This document shows positions 25,538 to 33,746 of a DNA stretch of 64,000 bases, in pieces. A model generated the notes under the pieces. It had not been told where the DNA came from and ran no database searches. It saw only the letters and a list, made by a program, of their open reading frames with translations. The stretch is taken from the NCBI GenBank assembly GCA_964459305.1, contig CAYWNA010000025.1, forward strand, positions 15,329 through 79,328. Reading direction: 5' to 3'. The DNA is from CAYWNA01 sp964459305. Lineage in GTDB: Bacteria > Planctomycetota > Planctomycetia > Pirellulales > Pirellulaceae. Numbering within the stretch: position 1 is the first letter of the stretch; each line of letters starts with the position of its first letter. Both the position numbers and the translations under genes were made by a program.

Positions 25538-26940
25538 TGGCAACAACCAGAGCATTTTGCGATTGGCTGTCCAGAATGGCACATCTGCTTGTGGCGGCGT
25601 GTGCCTTCACTTGCTTGGCCACCGTTGCCGTAGCCCAGGACACGGGCTTATTGCCGAATCCCGGCTTCGAGCAAGGAATCACCGGATGGGTGTTCCGTCC
25701 CGGTGACGACTCGCAGGTCTCGTTCGTCGACGGCGGGGACGATCGTGGCAATGTCATCGCGTTGCGTCCCGATGGAAGGATTCTCGGAATCGAGACGGAG
25801 AGGCTCCAGATCGGGAAGGACCTGCAGCCCGATCAGGCATATTGCGTCGAGGCACAATTGAAGAATGAAGGACTGCAAAAGGGCATTTTTGCCTTCTCGA
25901 TGTATTGCTTCGATGCCGATGGGAAATCGCTGAAGCAGATCGCTTTCTATGGTCTGAGCACGCGATCGAAACCGCACGAATGGAAGAAGCGGCGTGGCGA
26001 ATTCGGGCCTGGCACGCGCAACCCGTTACCGGAGGGAACGAAGAGCGTGTGCATCCGGTTCTCGTTCTACGAGGCGAACGGGGACTGCCAGGGAAAGACA
26101 TTTGTGGATGGCGTGAATCTCCAAACGTACGATCCGCCGGTCTACGAGGGCTGGCCGCTGGAGATCGTTGCAGACGTTGGGGATCTTCAAATTCGCTTCG
26201 AAAGTCGCTCTTTCTGGACGCTCTACCGCATCGACTACAAAGGCGATTGGATCTGCCGGGACCGTTTCGGCAGCCACTATGGTACGGTTGCCAGTTTTCC
26301 CGGCGTCGGCTTCATCGGCTCCGGGCACACGGAGAACGAGAACGAAGAGATTGTTGATCTCAAGCTCTTTGTCGATGGCAAGTCGGTGGTGAGGCCGGAA
26401 ACGAAACTCACGTGTCAGGAGATCCGCCTACAGAAGCAATCGCGCATCCGAGACCTCACCTTGAGCACAGAAATCACGGTGAAGGACAATCGGATTATGG
26501 AAGACGTGAGACTCAGCGCGACAAAGCCCACGGCCGTGAAACTGATCTATCACTTCATGCATCCGTGGACGTTCACCGCTACTGAGTATCTGGCCGAGTC
26601 GCTCGACGGCATTCGTATTGAAGGCTCTTTCACGGGCGACAGGCAACAGAAAATCGACAAGGCCACTCGCTGGTCGGCGATCTACGACCCGCCCACAGAA
26701 AAGGGCGCCCTCACGTACGTGCTCGATGCCCCGGCCGATGACGACTGGCGAACTCGGTACTGGGACGTGCCTGGCGTGTATCGAAAGCACTACCTTGCGA
26801 CGTTTTTGAACAAGACCGTACCCGCCGACAGGGAGTACCGTTACCGTATTCTGACTGTGCCGTTCGAGGCAACGCAGGACCGTTGGAGAGATACCGCGGA
26901 GCGCGTTGCCGATTCGTGTGCTGAACCGAACGAGGAGTAG
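25537..26940 (+). CDS. Secreted protein with CBM4/9-like N-terminal domain, function unknown
   Basis: A 467-aa protein with a signal peptide (MAHLLVAACAFTCLATVAVAQ region, after a short N-terminal extension). The first domain begins LLPNPGFEQGITGWVFRPGDD, the typical CBM4/9-like opening, and runs to about residue 195 (FVDGVNLQTYD). The remaining about 270 residues are beta-rich, with no motif I recognise (YRIDYKGDWICRDRFGSHYG). It begins within the stop of the DUF2270 gene. Probably carbohydrate-binding and extracytoplasmic; no catalytic call can be made. Confidence 0.68.
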   Translation: MATTRAFCDWLSRMAHLLVAACAFTCLATVAVAQDTGLLPNPGFEQGITGWVFRPGDDSQVSFVDGGDDRGNVIALRPDGRILGIETERLQIGKDLQPDQAYCVEAQLKNEGLQKGIFAFSMYCFDADGKSLKQIAFYGLSTRSKPHEWKKRRGEFGPGTRNPLPEGTKSVCIRFSFYEANGDCQGKTFVDGVNLQTYDPPVYEGWPLEIVADVGDLQIRFESRSFWTLYRIDYKGDWICRDRFGSHYGTVASFPGVGFIGSGHTENENEEIVDLKLFVDGKSVVRPETKLTCQEIRLQKQSRIRDLTLSTEITVKDNRIMEDVRLSATKPTAVKLIYHFMHPWTFTATEYLAESLDGIRIEGSFTGDRQQKIDKATRWSAIYDPPTEKGALTYVLDAPADDDWRTRYWDVPGVYRKHYLATFLNKTVPADREYRYRILTVPFEATQDRWRDTAERVADSCAEPNEE

Positions 26941-26999
26941 ATGAAGACGACAGTCCGCGCATAAGGCGTGGGTCTGGGATTGCGGACGCGACTTCTTCC

Positions 27000-27126
27000 T
27001 TTAACCGCATTGCCCAACGGGCCGCGCGTTTGGGCAACCGCCTTGCCGACCGAGAATAGCAGCGTCGTCAGAAATCGCCGTACACCACACCCGCCGACGT
27101 GCGGCCCGTTGGGCACTGCGGTTAAA
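27000..27126. repeat. Hairpin repeat family B, copy 3
   Basis: TTTAACCGCATTGCCCAACG and six more bases (27000-27025) pair with the inverse at 27101-27126, 26 bp with one mismatch. The loop is 75 nt. Lies between the secreted CBM protein and the NRAMP-like gene. Confidence 0.9.
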
Positions 27127-27205
27127 CGAATCCACGCGCCGGCTCTAGATCGCACGTTGGCGAAATCGGGAAGCTTGATCACGATCATCCGTAGACTGAA
27201 CCACC

Positions 27206-28759
27206 ATGGACGACCTGTCAACGACTACCGTCACCGACGAAAGTCGCTCCGCTGCATTGCCTCGCCGCCCTTGGGAATGGCTGAAGGTCTTCGGCCCGGG
27301 GGCGATCATCGCATCGCTGACGATCGGCACCGGGGAACTGATTTTTTCGACCCGAGGCGGCGCACTCTTCGGATACCGCATTCTATTTCTGTTCGTCCTT
27401 ATCTCGGTGCTCAAGTGGGGGCTGGTGGTGGCATCGTCGCGTCATATCGTTCTGACCGGCGTGCATCCCTACCAGCGGATGTTCGACCTGCCGGGACCGC
27501 GCGGTTGGCTGCCGCTGGTGTTGTTGATGATTGCGGCCGTCTGCGTTCCGATTTGGGTCAGCTTCCACAGCGGCGTCCTGGGCAACCTGACGGCATGGGT
27601 GACTGGGACCAGGGAGATGTTGGGCGGCGGCATCGATTATGTCTGGGGCGCAGCGATTCTGGCGGTCGTCGTGGTGATCGCCGCGGCGCGCGGCTACTCG
27701 ACGCTGGAACGTATCCAACTGTTCATCGTGGCTGCCATGGTCCTCTGCGCCGGTGTGACGCTGATCCTCTATCGGCCGGATTGGCTGGAGCTTGCCCAGG
27801 GCGCCGTCGTTCCGCAATCCTACGTGTACCCGCCGTGGTTGGGCGCCGAGTATCCGGAGATCGCCGCTCAGCCGGTGTGGGTCGAGACGACGCGTTATGT
27901 CGGCGTCATCGGCGGCGCCGGATTCGACTATTTGGCATACACGTCCTTTGTCCGCGACAAAGCGTGGGGACAGGCGGCCAAGGGCCCGGTTTCTCGCGAG
28001 CGGCTCGCAGAGATCGCCGGTGATCCCGTGCATCCGGTTCGTAGATGGGTCCGCGCTCCGCTGATCGATTGTTCCATCAGTTTCGCCGTAATCGTCGCTT
28101 TCAGTGCCGTGTTCGTAGCGTTGGGAAAGTTAGTCCTCGGCCCACATCACAAGATCCCCGACGAGTCGAACATGCTGAATCTGCAGTCGGCGTTCGTCAC
28201 GAGGCTTCATCCCTGGCTGTTGCCGCTGTACGTGACCGGTGCCTTCCTGACCATGCTGGGAACGCTCTACGGCACGCTGGAAGTCGCTTGCAGTCTAACG
28301 GGCGAGATGGTCCGCGCCGTGAACCGCGAATTTGCCATCCGGCATGCGCGGCGCATCAAGCGGATTACAGTCGTCTGGTGCGCCGTCGGAGCATGCGCGA
28401 TTTTGGCTTGGTTGTCTGCCTATCAACTCACCGGCGCCGCGGGCAAGCCGCGCTTGCTGTTGGCGATCTTGACTCCCGCGAATCTGTTCACGGGTGTACT
28501 GGGTTGTGGGCTATTCTGTTTGCTGAACCTGTGGATGGACCGACGATTTCTGCCCAAAGCCATACGTCTGCCCGCCTGGCTGTGGTTGTTGAACCTGGTC
28601 TCTGCTATTGTCTTTCTGGGCCTCGGTCTCAAAGGTTACTGGGACGACGCGAGCCGCTGGTACGCGATCGGCAGCCTAGCCGTCATGCTTCTACTGGGTG
28701 TGGCCGGCGGGTACCTGGCTCGCACATGGATTGCGCCGGCGGACGCAGAAGGCGGCTGA
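27206..28759 (+). CDS. NRAMP-like transporter lacking canonical metal ligands
   Basis: A 517-aa polytopic protein with about 11-12 helices. It opens LKVFGPGAIIASLTIGTGELIFSTRGGALFGYRI, clearly NRAMP-like in layout. The DPGN of metal-transporting NRAMPs is GTGE here, and the helix-6 AxxMPH is GGAGFDYLAYTS. The Asp, Asn and Met ligands are therefore absent and divalent-metal transport is doubtful. Planctomycetes carry many such diverged members. Another cation or a small organic solute is possible. The next gene starts 56 nt downstream. Confidence 0.8.
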   Translation: MDDLSTTTVTDESRSAALPRRPWEWLKVFGPGAIIASLTIGTGELIFSTRGGALFGYRILFLFVLISVLKWGLVVASSRHIVLTGVHPYQRMFDLPGPRGWLPLVLLMIAAVCVPIWVSFHSGVLGNLTAWVTGTREMLGGGIDYVWGAAILAVVVVIAAARGYSTLERIQLFIVAAMVLCAGVTLILYRPDWLELAQGAVVPQSYVYPPWLGAEYPEIAAQPVWVETTRYVGVIGGAGFDYLAYTSFVRDKAWGQAAKGPVSRERLAEIAGDPVHPVRRWVRAPLIDCSISFAVIVAFSAVFVALGKLVLGPHHKIPDESNMLNLQSAFVTRLHPWLLPLYVTGAFLTMLGTLYGTLEVACSLTGEMVRAVNREFAIRHARRIKRITVVWCAVGACAILAWLSAYQLTGAAGKPRLLLAILTPANLFTGVLGCGLFCLLNLWMDRRFLPKAIRLPAWLWLLNLVSAIVFLGLGLKGYWDDASRWYAIGSLAVMLLLGVAGGYLARTWIAPADAEGG

Positions 28760-28815
28760 CAGTCCGCAAGACGTTGCCTCGTAGAGTCCTTTATCACCGC
28801 TGTTGGAGGAAGATT

Positions 28816-30681
28816 GTGAACAGGTACATGTTGATGGGACTAGTGTTCGCGATCGCGCTGCACGCATCGGCCGCACGTGAGGTTTCCGCAGGCGAGCCGA
28901 ATCGAGAGGCTCTCTTGGCTCACTGGTCGTTTGGCAAAATCGACGATGCACGCGTCGAAGACGTCTCAGGCAAAGGCCACCACGGCTCGATCCACGGCAA
29001 ACCGGAATTGGCCGAAGGCGTGCGAGGTCAGTCGTTGCGACTGGACGGATCGCGCGACTATGTTGCCGTGCCGGACGCAGAAGCGTTTGATTTTTCCGGC
29101 GCGACGTTTTCCGTGGTCGCATGGGTGAACGTGTACTCCCTGTCCGGCGACCAGCAGATGATCGTTGGGAAAAACGTCTATTCGGCGAACCAGCGGGAAT
29201 GGGGCCTGATGGTCGACCACGACAATCAGTTCCGTTTCTATTTGCATCATGACCATCAGTGGAAAACAGTCGACTCGGGCGTCGTTTCCGTACCTGGCCA
29301 ATGGTGCCAGGTGGCTGTGACCGTCGATTCCGGCCTGGCGAATTTGTATGTGAACGGCGAGCCGGCGGGGCAGGCCGACCTGGGAAAGCCAATCGCCAAC
29401 ACGGCATCGCCGCTAGCGATCGGAGGCATCAACGATGGCGGGCGGCTGCGTCAGATGCTTCTGGGCGCCGTCGATGAAATCCAGCTCTACGGCCGTGCCC
29501 TATCGGCCGAGGAAGTCAAAGCCATGTACTTCCCAGTCACGGCCACGCACCAAGTACCGGCCGATCGACGCTTTGCGTTATGGGACCCCAACAAGCCTGT
29601 GCCCGCGTCGGCCGAAGCGAGTCTGTTGGAGGACGTCGAGTTCGTGGTGGTCAAACCGCGCGAGCCCGACGTGGACGGCTACAACTGGTTGCACGGAGCC
29701 GCCATTGTCCGGCACAAGGGTTCGCTGTACGCCTCTTTCGGCCACAACCGAGGCAGCGAGAACACCGCCAGCGAGGAAGCCCGTGGCTGCAAGAGCATCG
29801 ACGGCGGAAGAAGCTGGGGAGACGTGTTCACAATCGACGATGGCGACGAGCCGGACTTGGCGGTGAGCCACGGCGTGTTTCTCTCGCACGACGGCAAGTT
29901 GTGGGCTTTCCACGGCGCCTTCTACAACCGGATGGAGAAGATCCACACCCGCGCGTACGCGCTGGACGAACAAACGGGAAGATGGGAGCCTCAAGGCGTG
30001 GTGGCCGAGGACGGTTTTTGGCCGATGCAGGAACCGCAGAGAATGGACGACGGCAATTGGATCATGGCCGGCATCTCGGTCGGCAACGGTTTGGGAGGTC
30101 CCGACGACCCGGCGGCAGTCGCCATCAGCCGCAGCGACGACTTGACCCGATGGGACGTGGTTCGGGTTCCCAAACCGAAAGACATCGTAATGTGGGGCGA
30201 GTCGACGGTGATCGTCGAATGTGAGGCTGGCAAGACGTCTGGTCCGCAGATCGTCTGCATCGCTCGTTACCGCAGACCGATCGCCTTGGCTGCGGTCAGC
30301 GAGGATTACGGCCGCACGTGGATGGAAACCCGCGAGAGCAACCTGCCCATGGCCGCCTCGAAGCCGTACGCCGGTACACTTTCCACCGGCCAGCGTTACT
30401 TGGTCTGCACTACCACGGCCGACTCGGGCAATCGGCGATCGCCGTTGACCATTTCCGTCAGCCGTCCCCACGAGAAACTGTTCAGCAAGATATACCGAAT
30501 CCGCGACGCGGTTCACGACGGACCGGGGGAATCGACGCCAACAGCTCGGCTCTCCTACCCCTACGCCGCGGAGTATGATGGCAAGCTGTACGTCATCTAT
30601 TCCAACGATGGCAGCCGCGGCGGCAACCGCAATTCGTGTGAACTAGCAATCGTCCCCATCGAGAAACTCAACGCACACTGA
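28816..30681 (+). CDS. Secreted LamG-domain plus sialidase-like (BNR) protein
   Basis: A 621-aa protein starting at GTG 28816 with GGAGGA just upstream and a signal peptide (YMLMGLVFAIALHASAA). The much longer frame from 28045 is a shadow of the NRAMP gene. Residues about 35-235 are a LamG/concanavalin-type domain (LAHWSFGKIDDARVEDVSGK). The C-terminal about 370 residues form a sialidase-like propeller with Asp-box-like SIDGGRSWGDV and SEDYGRTWMET. Catalytic Arg triad and Asp were not verified. It may be a glycosidase or a glycan-binding propeller. Confidence 0.78.
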   Translation: MNRYMLMGLVFAIALHASAAREVSAGEPNREALLAHWSFGKIDDARVEDVSGKGHHGSIHGKPELAEGVRGQSLRLDGSRDYVAVPDAEAFDFSGATFSVVAWVNVYSLSGDQQMIVGKNVYSANQREWGLMVDHDNQFRFYLHHDHQWKTVDSGVVSVPGQWCQVAVTVDSGLANLYVNGEPAGQADLGKPIANTASPLAIGGINDGGRLRQMLLGAVDEIQLYGRALSAEEVKAMYFPVTATHQVPADRRFALWDPNKPVPASAEASLLEDVEFVVVKPREPDVDGYNWLHGAAIVRHKGSLYASFGHNRGSENTASEEARGCKSIDGGRSWGDVFTIDDGDEPDLAVSHGVFLSHDGKLWAFHGAFYNRMEKIHTRAYALDEQTGRWEPQGVVAEDGFWPMQEPQRMDDGNWIMAGISVGNGLGGPDDPAAVAISRSDDLTRWDVVRVPKPKDIVMWGESTVIVECEAGKTSGPQIVCIARYRRPIALAAVSEDYGRTWMETRESNLPMAASKPYAGTLSTGQRYLVCTTTADSGNRRSPLTISVSRPHEKLFSKIYRIRDAVHDGPGESTPTARLSYPYAAEYDGKLYVIYSNDGSRGGNRNSCELAIVPIEKLNAH

Positions 30682-30713
30682 ACCAACGTCACCTCCACAC
30701 AGGAGAGATCATC

Positions 30714-31544
30714 ATGTCAGAGAATCTGAATCGTCGCGGCTTTTTGGGTAAATCTGCAGCAACGGCGGGAGCGGCGGGGTTGGTCGTCGCAAGCGGCGTT
30801 GGTGAGTCCAAGGAAACGCGCCCAGAATCAACGCCGGCTTCTACATCCGCCACTGTGAAAAAGACGCTATTGGCCATCGGTGCCCACTACGACGATTGCG
30901 TCTTCGGCATTCCCGGCATCCTGCTGGGCGCCGTGCGGAAGGACTACCGCGTCGTCATCCTTAACATCATCGGCGATTACGCCAACTGGTCGCCTGTCAA
31001 AGACCGCGCAGAACAGTTGCGAGCGACCAACATCCGCCTTGCGTCGGATCGAGGTATTGAGGTTCGATTCCTGAACTACGCCTCGATGCATTTTGATGTG
31101 AGTGCCGATACGAAACGGGCCGTCGCCGAAGTCGTGGCCGACGTCAAACCGGATGTGGCCTTCATGCTGTGGCGCCGCGACCGTCATCCCGACCACGAGG
31201 TCGCCTCGGTACTGAGCGAGATGGCTTTGCGCCAGCCGAGCGCGATTCTTGGCCGCCCAGGCGTAAGGGCGGTCCGGCGCATCTATGCCTACGACAACGG
31301 TCCGGGCCACACTATCGGTTTTGAGCCGAACACGTTCGTGGATGTAACCGCGGATTGGACGGCGGCGATGGAGTGGCTGGGTCAGTTGATGGCTTTTGTG
31401 CGTAATCGGCTCTATGACCCTAAATCGCCCGATCGATCGCAGACCGTTAAGGGGACACTGGCCCAATATCGCGGTCTGACCTGCGGCGTCAAATATGCCG
31501 AAGCAGTGTGGGCCACCCGCCCTTCTCCACAAGACATCTTGTGA
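30714..31544 (+). CDS. PIG-L/LmbE-family deacetylase, Tat-type signal
   Basis: A 276-aa protein. The N-terminus NRRGFLGKSAATAGAAGLVVA is a twin-arginine signal. The PIG-L zinc motif AHPDD appears as AHYDD at residues 57-61, and the partner His lies in RRDRHPDHEV. The family removes N-acetyl groups from sugars or conjugates such as GlcNAc-PI and mycothiol precursors. With glycan-active neighbours a sugar substrate is likely. It starts 32 nt after the LamG-sialidase gene. Confidence 0.87.
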   Translation: MSENLNRRGFLGKSAATAGAAGLVVASGVGESKETRPESTPASTSATVKKTLLAIGAHYDDCVFGIPGILLGAVRKDYRVVILNIIGDYANWSPVKDRAEQLRATNIRLASDRGIEVRFLNYASMHFDVSADTKRAVAEVVADVKPDVAFMLWRRDRHPDHEVASVLSEMALRQPSAILGRPGVRAVRRIYAYDNGPGHTIGFEPNTFVDVTADWTAAMEWLGQLMAFVRNRLYDPKSPDRSQTVKGTLAQYRGLTCGVKYAEAVWATRPSPQDIL

Positions 31545-31594
31545 CGCTGCTCGTCTCCGCATTTGGCCACACACGGTGAAAACACAAAGACGCA

Positions 31595-31624
31595 TTGACA
31601 TATGCTAGTCTGGCGGTCTAGTGT
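31595..31624 (+). promoter_or_regulatory. Possible sigma70 promoter upstream of the terminator
   Basis: A perfect -35 TTGACA at 31595-31600. The best -10 at the right distance is a weak TAGTGT (31619-31624, spacer 18). The predicted start is just ahead of the intrinsic terminator at 31634. Confidence 0.35.
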
Positions 31625-31633
31625 AGTAGCTAT

Positions 31634-31660
31634 GCTGCGCGCGTCGCGCGGCCTTTTTTC
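31634..31660 (+). terminator. Intrinsic (Rho-independent) terminator
   Basis: Stem GCTGCGCG-CGT-CGCGCGGC (31634-31652, one G.U pair, 3-nt loop) is followed at once by C and six Ts (31654-31659). It ends transcription of the PIG-L gene, 90 nt after its stop, and lies 54 nt before the aldo/keto reductase start. Confidence 0.7.
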
Positions 31661-31713
31661 CTTTGATATATTGGACTTTTACGCTTCCTGTTGAAAAACA
31701 AAGGAGTCATAAC

Positions 31714-32931
31714 ATGGCGGACACTCAAGTTACACGTCGCGATTTCGTCAAGGCTGGTGCGGCGGCTGCGGCTGGTGTGGCGGCGGGGGTCACCCCGACG
31801 TACACAGTCCACGCGGGTAATCCCACGAACGAAAAGACCGGCAGCATCCTGAACTACAACGAACAGATGGAATACCGCCGCGGCGGCAAGACCGAGCTGA
31901 TGTTTTCAGCCGCATGCCTCGGCGGTCACTGGAAGCGGGTCAACAAGGTCGTTCCCGATCTGTTCAAAGGCGGAAGCTGGCTGAGCGCCAAATTGGACAG
32001 CGAGGAATTCGAGCAGAACCGCTACGACGTGGTCACCCGCTGCATGGAACGCGGCATGAACTACATCGATGCTTGTACCATGCAGGAAGTGATCATGTAC
32101 GCCAAAGCCCTCAAAGGCCGGCGCGACAAGATGTACCTGGGCTTCTCGTGGTACCAAGGCGAGATGCGGAGCCTGAGCCGCGAGATGGAGAAGGCGGCAA
32201 AGGCCGGCAAGCCCAAACCGCCGGGATGGATTACCCAGAAACTGAAGGAGGCCATGGACACGGGCTTCAAAGAGACGGGGCTGGACTACGTCGACGTCTG
32301 GCGGATTACCTGCTACGAGAAGAGCAGCATGCACACGGACCATCAGATGGAGGAGATGTGCGAGGCACTGGCCTGGGCCAAGAAGGCGGGCCGCGCGCGG
32401 TTCACCGGCATTTCCTCACACGACCGGCCGCACATCAAAAAATGGATCGACACGGCTCCTGACGAATTGGAGGTCATCGTCACCCCGTACACGGCCAGGA
32501 CGAAAATGGCCGGCACCAAAATCGAAACGTCGGACGAAGGCGACTCGACCCGCGTCGTCAAGATGTCGGACGGCTCGTGGGAAAACAGCCTTTGGTACTC
32601 CATGCAGCAGCGCGACGTTGCGTGGTTTGGGATCAAGCCCTTTACCGGCGGCTCGCTGTTCAAAGGCGACAGCTCGCCGGGCAATCCCGACGAGGCAGAG
32701 GACAGCAAGATCGCCCGCTTGACGCTTCGAGCCATTTTGACCAACCCCGTCATTACGGCCCCGATTCCCGGCGTTATCTCGCCCGAGCAGGTCGACAACG
32801 TGGCGATCGCCGTGCTGCAGCGACGAGAGTTGGACGTCGAGGAACGGGCGGAATTGGATGCCGCCACCGACCGTGCGTACGCCAATCTGCCGTACCACTA
32901 CCGCTGGTTGAACGATTGGAACTACGTCTAA
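31714..32931 (+). CDS. Tat-exported aldo/keto reductase
   Basis: A 405-aa protein. ATG 31714 has AAAGGAG 9 nt upstream. The signal is RRDFVKAGAAAAAGVAAGV. The barrel starts at KTELMFSAACLGGHWKRV and includes YIDACTMQEVIMYAKAL, LDYVDVWRITCYEKSS and AKKAGRARFTGISSHDRP, the standard AKR strand order. The C-terminus has NPVITAPIPGVISPEQVDNV. It would act on a carbonyl or sugar in the periplasm; cofactor supply there is an open question common to planctomycete Tat-AKRs. Confidence 0.87.
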   Translation: MADTQVTRRDFVKAGAAAAAGVAAGVTPTYTVHAGNPTNEKTGSILNYNEQMEYRRGGKTELMFSAACLGGHWKRVNKVVPDLFKGGSWLSAKLDSEEFEQNRYDVVTRCMERGMNYIDACTMQEVIMYAKALKGRRDKMYLGFSWYQGEMRSLSREMEKAAKAGKPKPPGWITQKLKEAMDTGFKETGLDYVDVWRITCYEKSSMHTDHQMEEMCEALAWAKKAGRARFTGISSHDRPHIKKWIDTAPDELEVIVTPYTARTKMAGTKIETSDEGDSTRVVKMSDGSWENSLWYSMQQRDVAWFGIKPFTGGSLFKGDSSPGNPDEAEDSKIARLTLRAILTNPVITAPIPGVISPEQVDNVAIAVLQRRELDVEERAELDAATDRAYANLPYHYRWLNDWNYV

Positions 32932-32979
32932 CGGTTCCAGGTTGGGTCCCGAGCCCGGAACAGGGCCACAGTAGGTTTG

Positions 32980-33008
32980 TCGGCGCGGGGGCTGCCTTCT
33001 CGCGCCGA
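32980..33008. terminator. Hairpin after the aldo/keto reductase gene
   Basis: TCGGCGCG (32980-32987) and CGCGCCGA (33001-33008) form an 8-bp GC-rich stem with a 13-nt loop, 49 nt past the stop. No T-run follows, so Rho-independent function is uncertain. Confidence 0.4.
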
Positions 33009-33037
33009 TAGTCCACAATCGCTTCCGAGGTCAAATA

Positions 33038-33667
33038 ATGAACTACCGCGCTTGGATGATGTTTCCGTTGGCTGCTATGGTTTTGGTTATTGCTTGCATG
33101 GCGAGCCTTTCCGGACCAGACGTGCAAGCCCTCGCAGTTCCGCCGCTATCGTTGGACGGCCTCCGGGACGAAAAACTGCCTGAGGCCCCGAAGGAAAAGG
33201 TGGAGGTCAAGGCGGATAACAGCGCTTGTTACGTCTGCCACGGCAACTACGATGGCGAGCCACTGGCACTGATTCATGCCAAGGAAGACGTCGGCTGTGT
33301 GGAGTGTCACGGCGAGTCGACGGATCATCGCAACGACGAGGATAACATCACCCCGCCGGACGTCATGTATCCCGCCGACGAAATCGACGAGAAATGCGAG
33401 GAGTGCCACGACACTCACGACGTTCCGGCCGTGAAAGTGATCGCCCGATGGCAGAAGCGGTGCCCATCAAAAACCGATGCCGGCCAGCTTGTTTGCACCG
33501 ACTGCCACGGCCAGCACCGATTGAAGAACCGCACAGTCCGCTGGGACAAGAAGACGCGGAAACTGATCATCGGCGACGAGAAGAAGGCAGACGCATCAAC
33601 GAAGCCGACCGCAGAAAAGGACGGCGGCGCGAATGAGAGAAAAGACACCGCCCACGACCAGGACTGA
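33038..33667 (+). CDS. Tetraheme cytochrome c, exported
   Basis: A 209-aa protein with an N-terminal signal or anchor (MMFPLAAMVLVIACMASLSG). The VIAC could be a lipobox. Four CxxCH heme sites are visible: CYVCH, CVECH, CEECH and CTDCH. The spacing and the terminal charged, heme-free tail (DEKKADASTKPTAEKDGG) suggest a small electron carrier at the membrane or periplasm. It converges with the minus-strand binding-protein gene and belongs by content to the heme-rich block that follows. Confidence 0.88.
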   Translation: MNYRAWMMFPLAAMVLVIACMASLSGPDVQALAVPPLSLDGLRDEKLPEAPKEKVEVKADNSACYVCHGNYDGEPLALIHAKEDVGCVECHGESTDHRNDEDNITPPDVMYPADEIDEKCEECHDTHDVPAVKVIARWQKRCPSKTDAGQLVCTDCHGQHRLKNRTVRWDKKTRKLIIGDEKKADASTKPTAEKDGGANERKDTAHDQD

Positions 33668-33680
33668 ACGCTTTTCCGCA

Positions 33681-33746
33681 CGTAGCCGAAGTCGCCAGAA
33701 TTCGGCCCGCGTAGGGGAAAACCAAACTCTGGTGAGTTCGGCTACG
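33681..33746. repeat. Hairpin repeat family C (GTAGCCGAA...), copy 1
   Basis: CGTAGCCGAAGTCGCCAGA at 33681-33699 pairs with its inverse at 33728-33746 with two mismatches. It lies between convergent genes and supplies the TAG stop of the binding-protein gene, so it may act as a shared terminator. Confidence 0.82.

Noticed and set aside
28045..28815. Upstream extension of the LamG-sialidase frame
   Set aside because: It overlaps the NRAMP-like gene in another frame; a GTG with a good ribosome binding site and a signal peptide marks the true start at 28816.
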